Shown here: positions 45,616 to 54,540 of the stretch, piece by piece
How the letters are laid out: every line of letters begins with the position of its first letter
Position numbering within the stretch: position 1 is the first letter of the stretch
Source: Paraburkholderia sp. ZP32-5
GTDB taxonomy: Bacteria; Pseudomonadota; Gammaproteobacteria; Burkholderiales; Burkholderiaceae
Assembly (NCBI RefSeq): GCF_021390495.1
Contig: NZ_JAJEJP010000002.1
Coordinates: forward strand, 2,604,001 to 2,668,000
Length of the DNA: 64,000 nucleotides
Direction: 5' to 3'
The notes under the pieces: model-generated
What the model saw: only the letters and a program-made list of their open reading frames with translations
Database searches by the model: none
What the model was told of the DNA's origin: nothing
Made by a program: the position numbers and the translations under genes

Positions 45616-45690
45616 CGAAGGTTCTATAGAGCGGCAGTTGAAATCGTCGACGGCGGCTTTCGGGCGCCATCTCTGGATGAGTACAGTCGG
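45616..45690 (-). repeat. Dispersed repeat, copy B, in a gene-free stretch (45309-45983)
   Basis: Inverted relative to copy A 1 kb away. It continues on the minus strand with ATGACCGTAGATGGCCGAC just upstream (about 45686-45705), a form like ATGACGGTTCACGGCCGAC at 27672-27690. The rest of 45309-45983 shows only short or low-quality frames, and a promoter for the YCII gene must lie near 45900. Confidence 0.6.
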
Positions 45691-45983
45691 CCATCTACGG
45701 TCATTTTCCGAAAGCTCACTGTAGACGTTCGAACGACCGTTCCGCCGTTGAAAGCGGTCGTTGAAATGGTTTTGGTTCGGAGGGCGGCTTAGGGTCGATT
45801 TGGCGCATTCGCCGTCGGCTTGGGTTCAGTCATTCAGGGACATTCGCTTATCACCAGATCAGCGATAATCAGGCTGCCCTTAGCGCAGTAAGTCGTACCG
45901 TCGAACCGATGATGTATTAAAGAGGGTGCACGATAAACCACATAAGCCCCCGCAAATAGCACTGATCCCAACTGGAGGACCGA

Positions 45984-46328
45984 ATGATGACGAAATACCT
46001 TATCTCCTTTCCGGCAAAGGCGATGGAAGTCCCCGCCGAGGACTTTGCCGCCGTAGGCGAAGCTGCGCACGAGGTCATCCGCGAAGCGAAGGCTGCAGGT
46101 GTGTACGTGTTCGGTGGCGGTATCAACGAGGATGTCGCGCCACTCATGGTTGCCTCAGACGGCGCGGTCACAAACGAAACCTATCCCCAGACAAAGGAGT
46201 TCAACGGCGGCTTCTGTGTCCTGCAGCTCCCGTCGCGCGAAGCTGCCATCCTGTGGGCTGCGAAGATCGCCAAAGCCTGCCGCTGCGCGCAGGAACTCCG
46301 CGAGTTTGGGTATGACCCCGAGAGCTGA
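45984..46328 (+). CDS. YCII-family small protein
   Basis: 114 aa. KYLISFPAKAMEVPAEDFAA at the start, and NGGFCVLQLPSREAAILWAA KIAKACRCAQELREFGYDPE at the end, match the YciI/YCII (DGPF-type) dimeric ferredoxin-like fold. The catalytic His-Asp pair of muconolactone-isomerase-like YciI is not evident here. GGAGG lies six bases before two tandem ATG codons. Function in this family is mostly unknown. Confidence 0.8.
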   Translation: MMTKYLISFPAKAMEVPAEDFAAVGEAAHEVIREAKAAGVYVFGGGINEDVAPLMVASDGAVTNETYPQTKEFNGGFCVLQLPSREAAILWAAKIAKACRCAQELREFGYDPES

Positions 46329-46381
46329 TGGGAAGAGCCAGTACGGTCATCCAGCCAGACCACCATTTCACTTGCGCGTCT

Positions 46382-46696
46382 TTACTCGACGATGCCGACC
46401 AGACCATCAATCTCCCTCTGGATACGCATCTGAGCCTCCTGTGCAGCGGCATCGGGGACGTTGGCAACGAGCGGGAGCATCAGCCCTGAACCCTTGAATT
46501 CAGCTTCGAAATGCACCCATGCTGCGGACGCGCAAACACCGGAAGCCTTTTGCACCAGGTTGATCGTTATGTCGTATGTCCGTCGCTTGCCGTACTTGCG
46601 GGTGTACTGAAAACGGCTTAATAGCGGTTTGTACATCAGGTTTCCCTGGCTGCTTTTGAATTGACCGATTGCGGGAGTCGCGGTGAAGGCAGCCAT
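46382..46696 (-). CDS. Hypothetical protein
   Basis: 104-codon leftward frame with protein-like composition: basic N-terminal half (YKPLLSRFQYTRKYGKRRTY) and an acidic C-terminus (AAAQEAQMRIQREIDGLVGI) that could form a helix. No signal peptide or family recognised, and the ribosome site is weak. Convergent with the YCII gene. Confidence 0.4.
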   Translation of the reverse strand: MAAFTATPAIGQFKSSQGNLMYKPLLSRFQYTRKYGKRRTYDITINLVQKASGVCASAAWVHFEAEFKGSGLMLPLVANVPDAAAQEAQMRIQREIDGLVGIVE

Positions 46697-46736
46697 CCGC
46701 TGCTTTATGGATGTCTCCAGATCGCGCGATTCGGTA

Positions 46737-46991
46737 TTAGCTATTTGCTGCCGGGTGGTTCAAAGAAGATGATCTGCCGAATGGGGAGCGCGGTATCGGT
46801 ACGCCATCCACAAACGCGCAAGCACAGCGCACAGCAAACTCGTATGCACAGGTCTGGCTCGCAAACTGACCAAGATCACCCAATGAGGTCGATTCGCCGT
46901 CCTCCTTCAAGATGCAGGCGCGGGCGACGAATGTGTTGCCGTACCTTATCGTTGACGCTTGAATCGCTGCACCATGGTGAAACAGGACCAT
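46737..46991 (-). CDS. Small hypothetical protein, DUF-like
   Basis: 84 aa. The stretch IRYGNTFVARACILKEDGES followed by LGQFASQTCAYEFAVRCACA FVDG resembles a common small Burkholderia-group protein that pairs a two-strand hairpin with one helix. No catalytic residues or signal peptide. Cysteine-rich for its size (five). Same orientation as the 46382-46696 frame, 40 bp upstream of it. Confidence 0.45.
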   Translation of the reverse strand: MVLFHHGAAIQASTIRYGNTFVARACILKEDGESTSLGDLGQFASQTCAYEFAVRCACAFVDGVPIPRSPFGRSSSLNHPAANS

Positions 46992-47398
46992 TGAATGCTC
47001 TCCGATCGCAGATGATGAAAGCGCATTGTAATGTTATCGATCGCACGCGTGGAGACTGTTACCTTTCCGCATAAAGCGCTTAAGTGTGACGACGGCAGAT
47101 GCGGGCGTTCGCGGCGCCCCGCCAATAATTCAAACGGCCGCCCGGTCCGGCGGAGCGGCCATTCGATCTCGAGGCGACCACAACTGATGACGCCGACGAA
47201 GCCCGGTCGCACGACGACCCAAGGTTGTTCAACCACACGCTGAGGGTGTCGTCACCTCCGGTAGGTCGTCGCTTCCACCGGCCTCGATAAGCAGCGCGCG
47301 CGTCATTGACGTTGGCCAGTCGACCGGCCCATGGCACGGCCAGCGCTCCCAGCACCGCGGACGATGAAGTCGAATACGTCGTCATCCACGGCGTCTTT
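46992..47398. other. Intergenic stretch with no supportable gene
   Basis: The downstream end of the catalase-like gene. Frames here are shadows or lack starts. A GGGTGTCGTCACCTCC-like short dyad near 47244-47260 could be part of a terminator but has no T-tract. Confidence 0.35.
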
Positions 47399-48352
47399 CT
47401 ATCGACGCTTGCGGAGCGAGATCGCATAGGCGGCCGAACGCGCCGCAAAGATTTCGTCTCCCGGTTGGCCGATGCCATCGGCGATCGTTGCGGGATTGAA
47501 AATCGTCGCATCACACGCCTCGTTATTGTCGATCGCGTTGATTGCGATGGTGCCAAGCTTGACCGTGTCGCGCGAGTCCTCATCAGGCCAACGCTGCGTG
47601 ACGTCCTGCGTGGGGTCTCCGGGGCTGCCGAGAATAGCCAGCACGTCAAAATGCATGCCGTCTTGCGCGATCCGCTCCCGGAGATCGTCAAACAGGAAAT
47701 CAGCGGAGAGCTCCTTCGCGGCTTCGTCGCTCAATGTGATCTCTCCCACTACGGGCACGATCTTGAACTTGATTGGCCGGGTTTCCCCTTTTGCGTTGGT
47801 AGCCGGGAAGGCGTGAACACCCCAGTAGATGGTCCCCGCAAAACTGGCGGGGAGAGGATGCGCGGCAACGAAATGTGCCTGATTCAATGTTTCCGGATTG
47901 GCATCGGAGAACGTCTTGACCTTTGCCGCATCGGGCTTTCCGTCGTCGCCGGGTGCACGCGCCTGCAGAAAGCCCAGCATCTGGTCGAGCGTCCGGGCGA
48001 AATGCACTGGGGCGCTCTCGACGAGCAGATCCGTTTGCTGGGCGCCTTCGCCGATGGCCATGGCGAAACCGCGCAGCACCAGCTTGTTAGTATCGGGAAC
48101 GTGTGGGTTGCCCCCGCCCATCGAAAGCCGTCCACGCACCGGCTGAGGCTTCGTGAAGCTTGCTGACCGCGTTATTTCGGCTGCGGTGTCCGCCGGTGTG
48201 TATGTGCCGCGCACGCATTGGCCCTTGGCGAAGCTGGCGCGGGCCTTTGGCGGATTGCCCGCCACGGTCTTAAGCGCATCGACAATCCTGGCTGGCGTAG
48301 CAGGTTCGCTTCCGCCGGCTGACGAGGATTGCGCATGTGGGCTTGACATCAT
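47399..48352 (-). CDS. SrpA-like catalase-related haem protein
   Basis: 317 aa from the first of two tandem ATG codons at 48352 (GGAGG five bases upstream); longer frames translate intergenic DNA. It keeps catalase-core marks: distal MGGGNPHVPDTNKLVLRGFA, EACDATIFNP and the axial-Tyr helix AARSAAYAISLRKR with Tyr309. The region around residue 40 (ARASFAKGQCVRGTYTP) corresponds to the active-site His stretch, in which the His is not obvious. Small catalase-fold proteins often act as peroxidases. No export signal is apparent. It lies downstream of an AraC-type gene in the same direction. Confidence 0.85.
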   Translation of the reverse strand: MMSSPHAQSSSAGGSEPATPARIVDALKTVAGNPPKARASFAKGQCVRGTYTPADTAAEITRSASFTKPQPVRGRLSMGGGNPHVPDTNKLVLRGFAMAIGEGAQQTDLLVESAPVHFARTLDQMLGFLQARAPGDDGKPDAAKVKTFSDANPETLNQAHFVAAHPLPASFAGTIYWGVHAFPATNAKGETRPIKFKIVPVVGEITLSDEAAKELSADFLFDDLRERIAQDGMHFDVLAILGSPGDPTQDVTQRWPDEDSRDTVKLGTIAINAIDNNEACDATIFNPATIADGIGQPGDEIFAARSAAYAISLRKRR

Positions 48353-48676
48353 GGCACCTCCAGTTAGAAAAAGGCCACCGCGGTTACCGCCTGAGAGATG
48401 GAGCATGAGATTGGCTCCGCTTGCAGGTCGTAGGCAAAGTATGCGACCCGGAAGCGCGTGGAAATGGGCGCTGCGTGCCACGACAGTGCAGAAAGCTGGA
48501 CTGGGTGTGCCAGTGCGCGATTGCGAGAGTTTCAGAAGAGCAGACAGGCCGATTCCGACGGGGAACCCACGCGTCTTGTTCGGCTGTAAGTGGCCCACCT
48601 GGCAGAGCGATCTGCAAAGTACACAGCGATCGGTTTATTCAGCGAAGCGCAAGCGCTGACTGGGAGTCTGCCCGGT

Positions 48677-49669
48677 CTACGACGGCTCGATTGAAGTGTA
48701 TGTTTTGTCGCGCTCACGACGAATTTGTGATGGTGTCCTCCCCACGCGGGCATGCAGCGTGCGGGCGAAATGCGAGGCGTCCGTAAAGCCAGCGCGCCGG
48801 CCGATCTCGGCAATGGTTAGACGCTGAAAAATCGGTGATTCGAGCATCCGCATGGCATGTATGCAGCGCATGCGCATCAACGTTTCACCGAACGTTGTAT
48901 TGAAGCGGGCAAAACAACGATGCAGGCTGCGCAGTGATACGCCCAGTTCGGCCGCAACCTCGGAAGCGGACAATTGTGGTCGATTGGACTCGTGGTACAT
49001 GCAGTCGCGAAGGCGCCGAAAAAGTGCATCGTCATCCTTCAGTGATTTCGCAGGAGGGGAGCTGTAATCTTGCGCGATCAATGTCAAAAGCGCGCCGATC
49101 TGGTCACTCACGAACGACATCGGTAGCGGGTAGTTCACGAATCGCGCCGGTGCCAGACCTTGCAGGAAAGCGGACAGCGCATAGGCCCACCCCGTATGGC
49201 ATTCAAACTTGCGGCCTACAAGCACAGCGGGTGCAGGTAGCCACTGTCTAAGCCATGCTTCACTCAGACTCACGTTGACGAAATCAAAATCGGCACCGAT
49301 GTTCAGTTCGAACGGTATCGACGAATCCGAGAGCAGTATCTCTCCCGGAGCGAGCCGATGGCGGCCCATGTGGTCCATCGTCCACGCGGATTTCGCATTA
49401 ACAAGAAGATGAAACGTACGCTGCGGCCGACAGGCTATGTTGGCCTTGTCTGCGTAACAGAGATGGGGTGTGCCCACCTGTCGAATTACCGTGACTCCGC
49501 CGAGGCATGCCGCAACCATATTCACTTCGAACGGCTCCCGTGTCGGTGTGCCGACATGCATGGGGAACATCGCCGAGGCAAGGGCATGCGCATAAAAGTC
49601 GTAGCGCTGGCCTGGGGGAACCTCGCTGGTCGACCAGTTGACGACCGAAACCGACGATGAGGCGCGCAT
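48677..49669 (-). CDS. AraC-family transcriptional regulator
   Basis: 330 aa. N-terminal cupin-like AraC-binding domain (about residues 15-190) with APGEILLSDSSIPFELNIG, then a C-terminal double helix-turn-helix (about 225-320) with SASEVAAELGVSLRSLHRCF and LTIAEIGRRAGFTDASHFAR plus the closing VGRTPSQIRRER. Same orientation as the catalase-like gene 324 bp downstream, which is its most likely target. The inducer is unknown. Confidence 0.9.
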   Translation of the reverse strand: MRASSSVSVVNWSTSEVPPGQRYDFYAHALASAMFPMHVGTPTREPFEVNMVAACLGGVTVIRQVGTPHLCYADKANIACRPQRTFHLLVNAKSAWTMDHMGRHRLAPGEILLSDSSIPFELNIGADFDFVNVSLSEAWLRQWLPAPAVLVGRKFECHTGWAYALSAFLQGLAPARFVNYPLPMSFVSDQIGALLTLIAQDYSSPPAKSLKDDDALFRRLRDCMYHESNRPQLSASEVAAELGVSLRSLHRCFARFNTTFGETLMRMRCIHAMRMLESPIFQRLTIAEIGRRAGFTDASHFARTLHARVGRTPSQIRRERDKTYTSIEPS

Positions 49670-50119
49670 GGGACAGAGCTCTCCGATTTGTCATCGATGC
49701 GACATTCAGTGGCGCTGTGGGACGAAGTGCTCGAGCGACCGGGCAAGCTCGGTGGTGTCATGAATGATAGGGCGGACTCCGGGCAGATCAATTCAAATAT
49801 TCGAACAAACCTGGCGCGAACGTTTCACCGCGACCGTCGACACACGCCTGGTGCCTCCATGGGATGCCATGTCGGCTTTCCGCAACCGCGGCACCTACGA
49901 TCGTCGCCATGCCGCCCACAACCTGTCCGGCCACAACTTACCGTTCCGCGCAAACAGGCATGCCGTCGAAGCGGCCGCATCACTTCGGCGGCAGTCGTTC
50001 GCAGATCGCGACGGTATGTGGCCGGAACGGGTCGGCCTATGCCTGTTGCGCGAATGCGCGCGGGGCCGTCACGTCAGTCGGGGATGTAGGACGCTGTTCG
50101 CTCCGCCCCGTCCGCTCCA
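49670..50119. other. Intergenic stretch with no supportable gene
   Basis: Between the AraC-type gene and the acetyltransferase stop. A rightward frame from 49764 runs through it but overlaps the acetyltransferase on the opposite strand and shows no family. Some positions (QIFEQTWRERFTATVDTRLV) look protein-like and may be a gene remnant. Confidence 0.35.
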
Positions 50120-50965
50120 TCACCCCAGTTCAAACGACGTCACCCCGAACACGCGATCGATCGCAATTGCGGGCGCGTCTTTCGTATACATCCGTGCGGT
50201 TTCGAATATGCTCGTCATGCCGTGTCGTTCCGCCAGCGCGACAGCCGCAGGATTCGTTTCTGGCACGTCGAGCACGATGACCTCACCGGGCATGCTCGCC
50301 GCCAGCGCGCGAAACAGCCCAGTGGCGACGTCTGCATCATCGGCGAAGAGCGGGCCGATCTTGCAACCGGTCTTGCAGCGGCGCACGACACCGTATCCGG
50401 CGACCCGGCCAGCGTCGACGACAGCGAGCGCAACGGCATCCGGCTGCGCAATCCAGACAGAAACGAAGCGCTCGCGCGCCGCGGGAAAACACTGGCGATC
50501 GTAGGCAAGCAACTGTTCGAACGGCACGTCAGCCGCTGCCGCTACATGTGCGCATCCGATACCGTCTACGCGCCCCTGATAGCGGATGTTACGGTGTGCG
50601 AGGCGGAACCCGGACTTCCTGTAGTTCGTCTGCTGGGCGACGACACCGTCGAGACCGACGTTGCGGTCTCCAAGATAATGCATGCCGTGCTGCCAGATTC
50701 GCATACCGAAGCCTTTGCCACGAAACCCGGGTTTCACGATGTAGAGACCGATGAAGCCAAAGCGTTCATCGTAGGCGATGGCGGCGAGGCACGCGACCGG
50801 CTCGCCGCGCCAAACGCCGACGAAGAAACCAGCCGGATCTGCTTGCCTGAAACTGTAAGAGTCATGCCGGCCGGGGTTCCACCCTTCTGCCGCCGCCCAC
50901 TCGACCGACATGGCCACCTCGCCGGCCGACATGGTGCGCACGATAAAGTCTCCGCCTTGATCCAT
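50120..50965 (-). CDS. GNAT acetyltransferase, tandem-domain type
   Basis: 281 aa from ATG 50965. The first GNAT domain (about residues 10-130) has FIGLYIVKPGFRGKGFGMRI, the acetyl-CoA loop R-G-K-G-F-G. The second part (about 145-270) is a degenerate GNAT fold with GYGVVRRCKTGCKIGPLFAD, as in the YitH/domain-18 group. It acetylates an amine; the substrate is unknown. Isolated gene with repeats upstream. Confidence 0.88.
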   Translation of the reverse strand: MDQGGDFIVRTMSAGEVAMSVEWAAAEGWNPGRHDSYSFRQADPAGFFVGVWRGEPVACLAAIAYDERFGFIGLYIVKPGFRGKGFGMRIWQHGMHYLGDRNVGLDGVVAQQTNYRKSGFRLAHRNIRYQGRVDGIGCAHVAAAADVPFEQLLAYDRQCFPAARERFVSVWIAQPDAVALAVVDAGRVAGYGVVRRCKTGCKIGPLFADDADVATGLFRALAASMPGEVIVLDVPETNPAAVALAERHGMTSIFETARMYTKDAPAIAIDRVFGVTSFELG

Positions 50966-51729
50966 GGTTCGCCCCAGTTGCGGCTCTGGAGATTGCCGCC
51001 TCGTGTTACCGCAGATGCATCGGGGAAGCGCCTGCACACGGGCGCCGGCCAACTGACAGAGCAAACCGTGCAATCATGCCGATGCGACGGGTGCCGATCG
51101 AGACATCATAGCCCCGAGGGCGGGTCCCGGAATGTAGCTAGCGGTCATCCGGGTTGTGCCGGTCCGAGTGCGCTGCAATTGCTGCGTATTGGCACGGCAG
51201 TCTCCGTTAGAGCTGCCCCGGATAACCGGGTTGCTCCGTTACTTATCGTCGGATGTCCGAACGAGCGATAGACCGAAACGGGTCTACGCGCGGACTCTGC
51301 ACGTCACCGCGTCGGGACCGTGTCATCGGTCGGGGTACGGTCGTGCACGGTCGCTTGACAACAGTCAAAGCTGTCGTTCGCCCGGACCAGCAGACTATCG
51401 TCAGCTGAAGTAGCCATACCAGCCGCTGACACCATTAAGTATCAACGACCGCTTTGGCCGATGACACGACGCCGCTCCCGCGTGACTAGATGACCGTTGC
51501 CGACGCAATCAGCTTCCCGAATGTCCAAACCGTACGTCTGGCAACCATCTGTTCATGGCCGGACCCCGTCCAATGGCAAACATCCGTAATCGACCTTGAG
51601 GCATTTACGGTGGCGCATAACTGATGCTCCGACGTCATCTTGTTCGTAAGCGTTGCTTCACCACCGTCTGCTCATAGATGCGCGCAAGCGGCAACCTGGT
51701 TCCCACCAGATCAAGTGGGAATCAGAACG
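50966..51729. other. Gene-free stretch with degenerate repeat copies and a possible IS66 left end
   Basis: No supportable gene. CGACCGCTTTGGCCGA at 51446-51461 and GATGACCGTTGCCGACG near 51489-51505 resemble the dispersed repeat. A possible IS66 terminal sequence GTAAGCGTTGC near 51646 lies before the transposase gene. Confidence 0.35.
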
Positions 51730-52125
51730 ATGAAAACGAAGGCGGTAGGCCGACGACCTGGATCCAAGAACTACTCGAAGGCATTCCGGGCGTTGGTCGT
51801 AGCGCAATCAAACGATCCGGCCCGTTCCATCGCGGATGTAGCACAGGAGCACGGTTTGAACGCCAACATGATCGCGCGCTGGCGTCGTGCTCGTGAGCCG
51901 GCTCAATCGATTCCGCAAGCTCGGCCCGCCGAGACGTTCGTTCCTGTGCATTTGCCCAAAGCGGCGCCGCGGACGTCGAGCATCGTCGTCGAGTGTGGCG
52001 CCGTGCGAGTCCGCTTCGATGGACCACTTGACCTGAACGCGCTCCGGCCGATACTGGCAACGTTGCGGTCGTCGTCAGGATTGGCCTGCCATCAGGCACG
52101 CGTGTCTGGCTGGCTGCCGGTGTGA
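51730..52125 (+). CDS. tnpA: IS66 family transposase accessory protein TnpA
   Basis: 131 aa. [20 protein letters not shown] and [18 protein letters not shown] are the helix-turn-helix of IS66 TnpA. The C-terminus [19 protein letters not shown] matches the usual end. The start ATG 51730 follows GGGAAT. Intact in itself; the element's other genes are damaged. Confidence 0.85.
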   Translation: MKTKAVGRRPGSKNYSKAFRALVVAQSNDPARSIADVAQEHGLNANMIARWRRAREPAQSIPQARPAETFVPVHLPKAAPRTSSIVVECGAVRVRFDGPLDLNALRPILATLRSSSGLACHQARVSGWLPV

Positions 52126-52424
52126 CCGACATGCGGGCAGGATTCAACAGCCTCGCCGTCAAGGTGCAAACCGTGCTTGAACGGGATCCGTTCCGCGGGC
52201 ACGTCTTCGTGTTTCGGGGCAAACGCGGTGACCTGCTCAAAGTGCCGTGGTGGAGCGGCGATGGCATGTGCCTGCTGATGAAGCGGCTCGAGAAGGGGCG
52301 TTTCGTATGGCCTCACGCCGACGGTGGCGTTATCTGCCTGAGCCCGGCGCAACTCTCGATGCTGCTGGAAGGCATCGACTGGCGGCAACCGACGGGAGCG
52401 GCACGACCGACCTCGGCGTTGTAG
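52080..52424 (+). pseudogene. tnpB: IS66 TnpB with lost start codon
   Basis: [20 protein letters not shown] begins the family protein, and [20 protein letters not shown] and [15 protein letters not shown] follow. The codon that should be ATG just before IGLP is AGG (52077-52079). The next possible start is the GTG at 52122, which removes 14 residues. It overlaps the tnpA end, as in complete elements. Probably not produced in full. Confidence 0.75.
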
Positions 52425-52450
52425 TCGCCGCCGGCGCGTAAGCTGCCTAC

Positions 52451-52823
52451 ATGACGCGCGCGAGCCCACTTCCCGACGATGTCGAAACGCTGAAGGCCAT
52501 GCTGCTCAGCTAGGAGGCGGCGCTGCGCGAGCGCGACGCGCAAGTGCTCAAACTACAGGAAACGGTCGACTCGCAACAAGCCGCGTTGGCTTCGCGCACA
52601 GCCGAAGTTCGAACACTTGAAGTTGCTCCTTGCCAGGCTCCGTCGTATGCAGTTCGAACGCAAGTCGGAGAAGCTTGACCATCAGATCGAGCAGTTCGAT
52701 CTGCGTCTCGAAGAGCTTGAGGCCGACGAAGGCGCGGCGCCGGTCGAAATCCCGAAGACGCCGCGCGTGACTGCGGAACAGGCACTGCCTGAACATCTCC
52801 CGCGCGAGACAAGATTTACGTGA
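52451..52823 (+). pseudogene. tnpC: Truncated IS66 TnpC transposase
   Basis: The start reads DDVETLKAMLLS followed by an in-frame TAG where the family has Tyr/Gln. After a frameshift near 52600 comes LKLLLARLRRMQFERKSEKL and VTAEQALPEHLPRETRF, the N-terminal coiled coil and zinc-finger approach. The reading stops there. The catalytic DDE core is absent, so the element cannot transpose. Confidence 0.8.
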
Positions 52824-52957
52824 ACGAATCCAGGTAACGCATCCCACGCCGTTTTGACGACCGTCAAGACGGTGTGTGGTCACCGCTTACTTCTCTTCGA
52901 GCCAGACGGGTTTTGCTTTGCCTGTGGGGCGCGGGCTACATACAGCGGTGGAGTCGC

Positions 52958-53113
52958 TCAGTCGTTCAGTTGCGACTCGACGTTCAGGACGATCCGTGCG
53001 ACCGGGTTGTTCTCTGCGGATTGCGGCGCGAACTTGATCTGGGCGAAGGTGACGATACCGAGAGCGACGACCAGGAGTGCTCCAGACGCGGCGATGCGGG
53101 GAAGGTATTTCAC
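52958..53113 (-). CDS. Small exported or membrane peptide of unknown function
   Basis: 51 codons from GTG 53113, with GTGAGG eight bases upstream. Basic start MKYLPRIAASGALLVVALGI continuing into one hydrophobic segment, then a polar tail SAENNPVARIVLNVESQLND. Probably a single-span or secreted protein. It sits in the gap between two IS66 remnants, where a 475-bp stretch to the right (53114-53590) has no gene but two repeats. Confidence 0.4.
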   Translation of the reverse strand: MKYLPRIAASGALLVVALGIVTFAQIKFAPQSAENNPVARIVLNVESQLND

Positions 53114-53251
53114 AGGGACCTCACTTTGATGGTGTAGACAGAAACTGGGCGAAGCTGACAGGCGTGTCGAATCACCTTCAGCGGCATGTCTGTCCGCAAC
53201 CCGGCAACGCCGGACGCGGTCGTCAGATCGCACTTGCCGATCGGACGTGAA

Positions 53252-53317
53252 TTGTGCAGTGCAGTATAACACGATCGTCAGCTCGCACCTACGGATCACA
53301 CGGGCTTGTGCAGTGCA
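53252..53317. repeat. Two direct TTGTGCAGTGCA repeats 54 bp apart
   Basis: TTGTGCAGTGCA occurs at 53252-53263 and 53306-53317; each contains the dyad TGCAGTGCA and each is followed by an AT-rich tract (GTATAA; CTGTAAA). The spacing is about five helical turns. It lies upstream of the small gene at 52958-53113, read leftward, and could be an operator pair. No other function is evident. Confidence 0.45.
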
Positions 53318-53599
53318 CTGTAAATGGTTTTTCCCCTTGCTCAATGCGACGCCCTGTCGCCAGCCGATGCTTAATTGCTTGAGCGTTTCGTTCATGAAAG
53401 CTTTATGTAGGCCGCAACGTGACGTCATCATATGGAGGCGATTCTCGTAGGCACGGACGATGTCGAGGTGGCCACCTCAACGGGCATCTCGCTGGAGCCC
53501 GCTAGACCTGGGCTACATTGCGCGGCTTGGAGCTGGGCTCTGCTTGCTATTCGAGGAAGCGCTTGTAGTGCGCCTCCAGGTAGGCCGCCTTTACTGCAG

Positions 53600-54133
53600 C
53601 GGGCGTTGAATCCGGCCCGCATGTCGGTGACGCCCGCGGCCAGCCACGCTCGGGATCCGAACGGCAGGCCAACGGCGGACGGCAGCACTAGCAGGCTCAT
53701 CGGGCAAGCCCCACACAATCTTGATCAGGGTTGCGATGGGCGTGTTAGTGCTCAGGCGTAGCCGGACGTCGCCGTATTCGGCGTCGTAGGTGCTGGCGCC
53801 GTCCGACGATGGGTACGCCGGCACTTCCGGTAAAGGCTCAGCTACGGCCACTGGTAGCCAGTTGAGTACAGGCGCCTCTGGCACCGGCACTTCGGGCATG
53901 CCGAAATCGCCGGCAAGATAATGACGACGCTATTTGAACAGCAGATTGGCGTTAATGTCGTGCTCGCGAGCGATGAGCGCGTCCGACGTGCCCGGCTTGA
54001 GCGCCGCCTCGACGATCTGGCGCTTGAACCCGACAGAAAAATTGGGTCGCCTGGACCGGTTGGATTGAGGAGATCTGTCCACTGTTGCGTCCACCATTCC
54101 GACGACCGGCTGCGCATCGGCTCTGATCGCCAT
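53600..54133 (-). pseudogene. Second IS66 remnant: tnpA with nonsense codon plus tnpB fragment
   Basis: Leftward, FSVGFKRQIVEAALKPGTSD then INANLLFK and a TAG at the position where TnpA has Trp (LFKWRRHYLAG), followed by RRHYLAGDFGMPEVPVPEA in the same frame. The C-terminal IATLIKIVWGLPDEPA end gives way to a tnpB start, [20 protein letters not shown], cut after a few codons near 53600. This is a different, older copy than that at 51730-52823. Confidence 0.75.
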
Positions 54134-54189
54134 ATTCTCTTTCCGGCGAATCCAACATCCCGTGAATTGACTTGCATTCCGGTCAAATA

Positions 54190-54223
54190 CTGTATAAATT
54201 TACAGTACTGTGTTTATATACAG
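54190..54223 (+). promoter_or_regulatory. Tandem LexA (SOS) boxes
   Basis: CTGTATAAATTTACAG (54190-54205) and CTGTGTTTATATACAG (54208-54223) both fit the LexA consensus CTGT-N8-ACAG exactly, as used in betaproteobacteria. They are separated by two bases, so the two dyads are 18 bp apart. They lie 9-42 bp upstream of the 93-codon gene and would overlap its promoter. Tight SOS repression is expected. Confidence 0.8.
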
Positions 54224-54231
54224 GATCGGCA

Positions 54232-54513
54232 ATGAACCAACTCATCCGCATCTTGAACGATGGCGACCGCGAAACGCTTGAGTGGTTGCGCAAGCATGTC
54301 GGAGACGTGCGCGTGGCTGCTGCTGCGCGACACTTGGGAGGCAACGGCAAACCGTACCTGTCCGCGGTGTGCCGCTATCTCGGCGTACGGCCACCAACGC
54401 CTCATCACCATAACCGGTCTGTTGAAGACTGCACTGTCGGCGACAACTATCTTGCCCAGATCCGTCAGTTGTTGGCAAAGCGAAACCAGTCGTTGTTGAA
54501 GCATCAACTTTAA
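54232..54513 (+). CDS. SOS-regulated small protein of unknown function
   Basis: 93 aa. The middle (EWLRKHVGDVRVAAAARHLG) and later NGKPYLSAVCRYLGVRPPTP suggest a compact helical domain that could bind DNA. The C-terminal RQLLAKRNQSLLKHQL is basic. The family is not recognised. Nine bases before the start lies the second LexA box. A second gene follows after 27 bp. Candidates include a toxin regulator, plasmid- or phage-derived stability protein or DNA-damage response factor; nothing decides. Confidence 0.6.
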   Translation: MNQLIRILNDGDRETLEWLRKHVGDVRVAAAARHLGGNGKPYLSAVCRYLGVRPPTPHHHNRSVEDCTVGDNYLAQIRQLLAKRNQSLLKHQL

Positions 54514-54540
54514 TGCTGCGAGTTCTCAGGAAGACACGGT

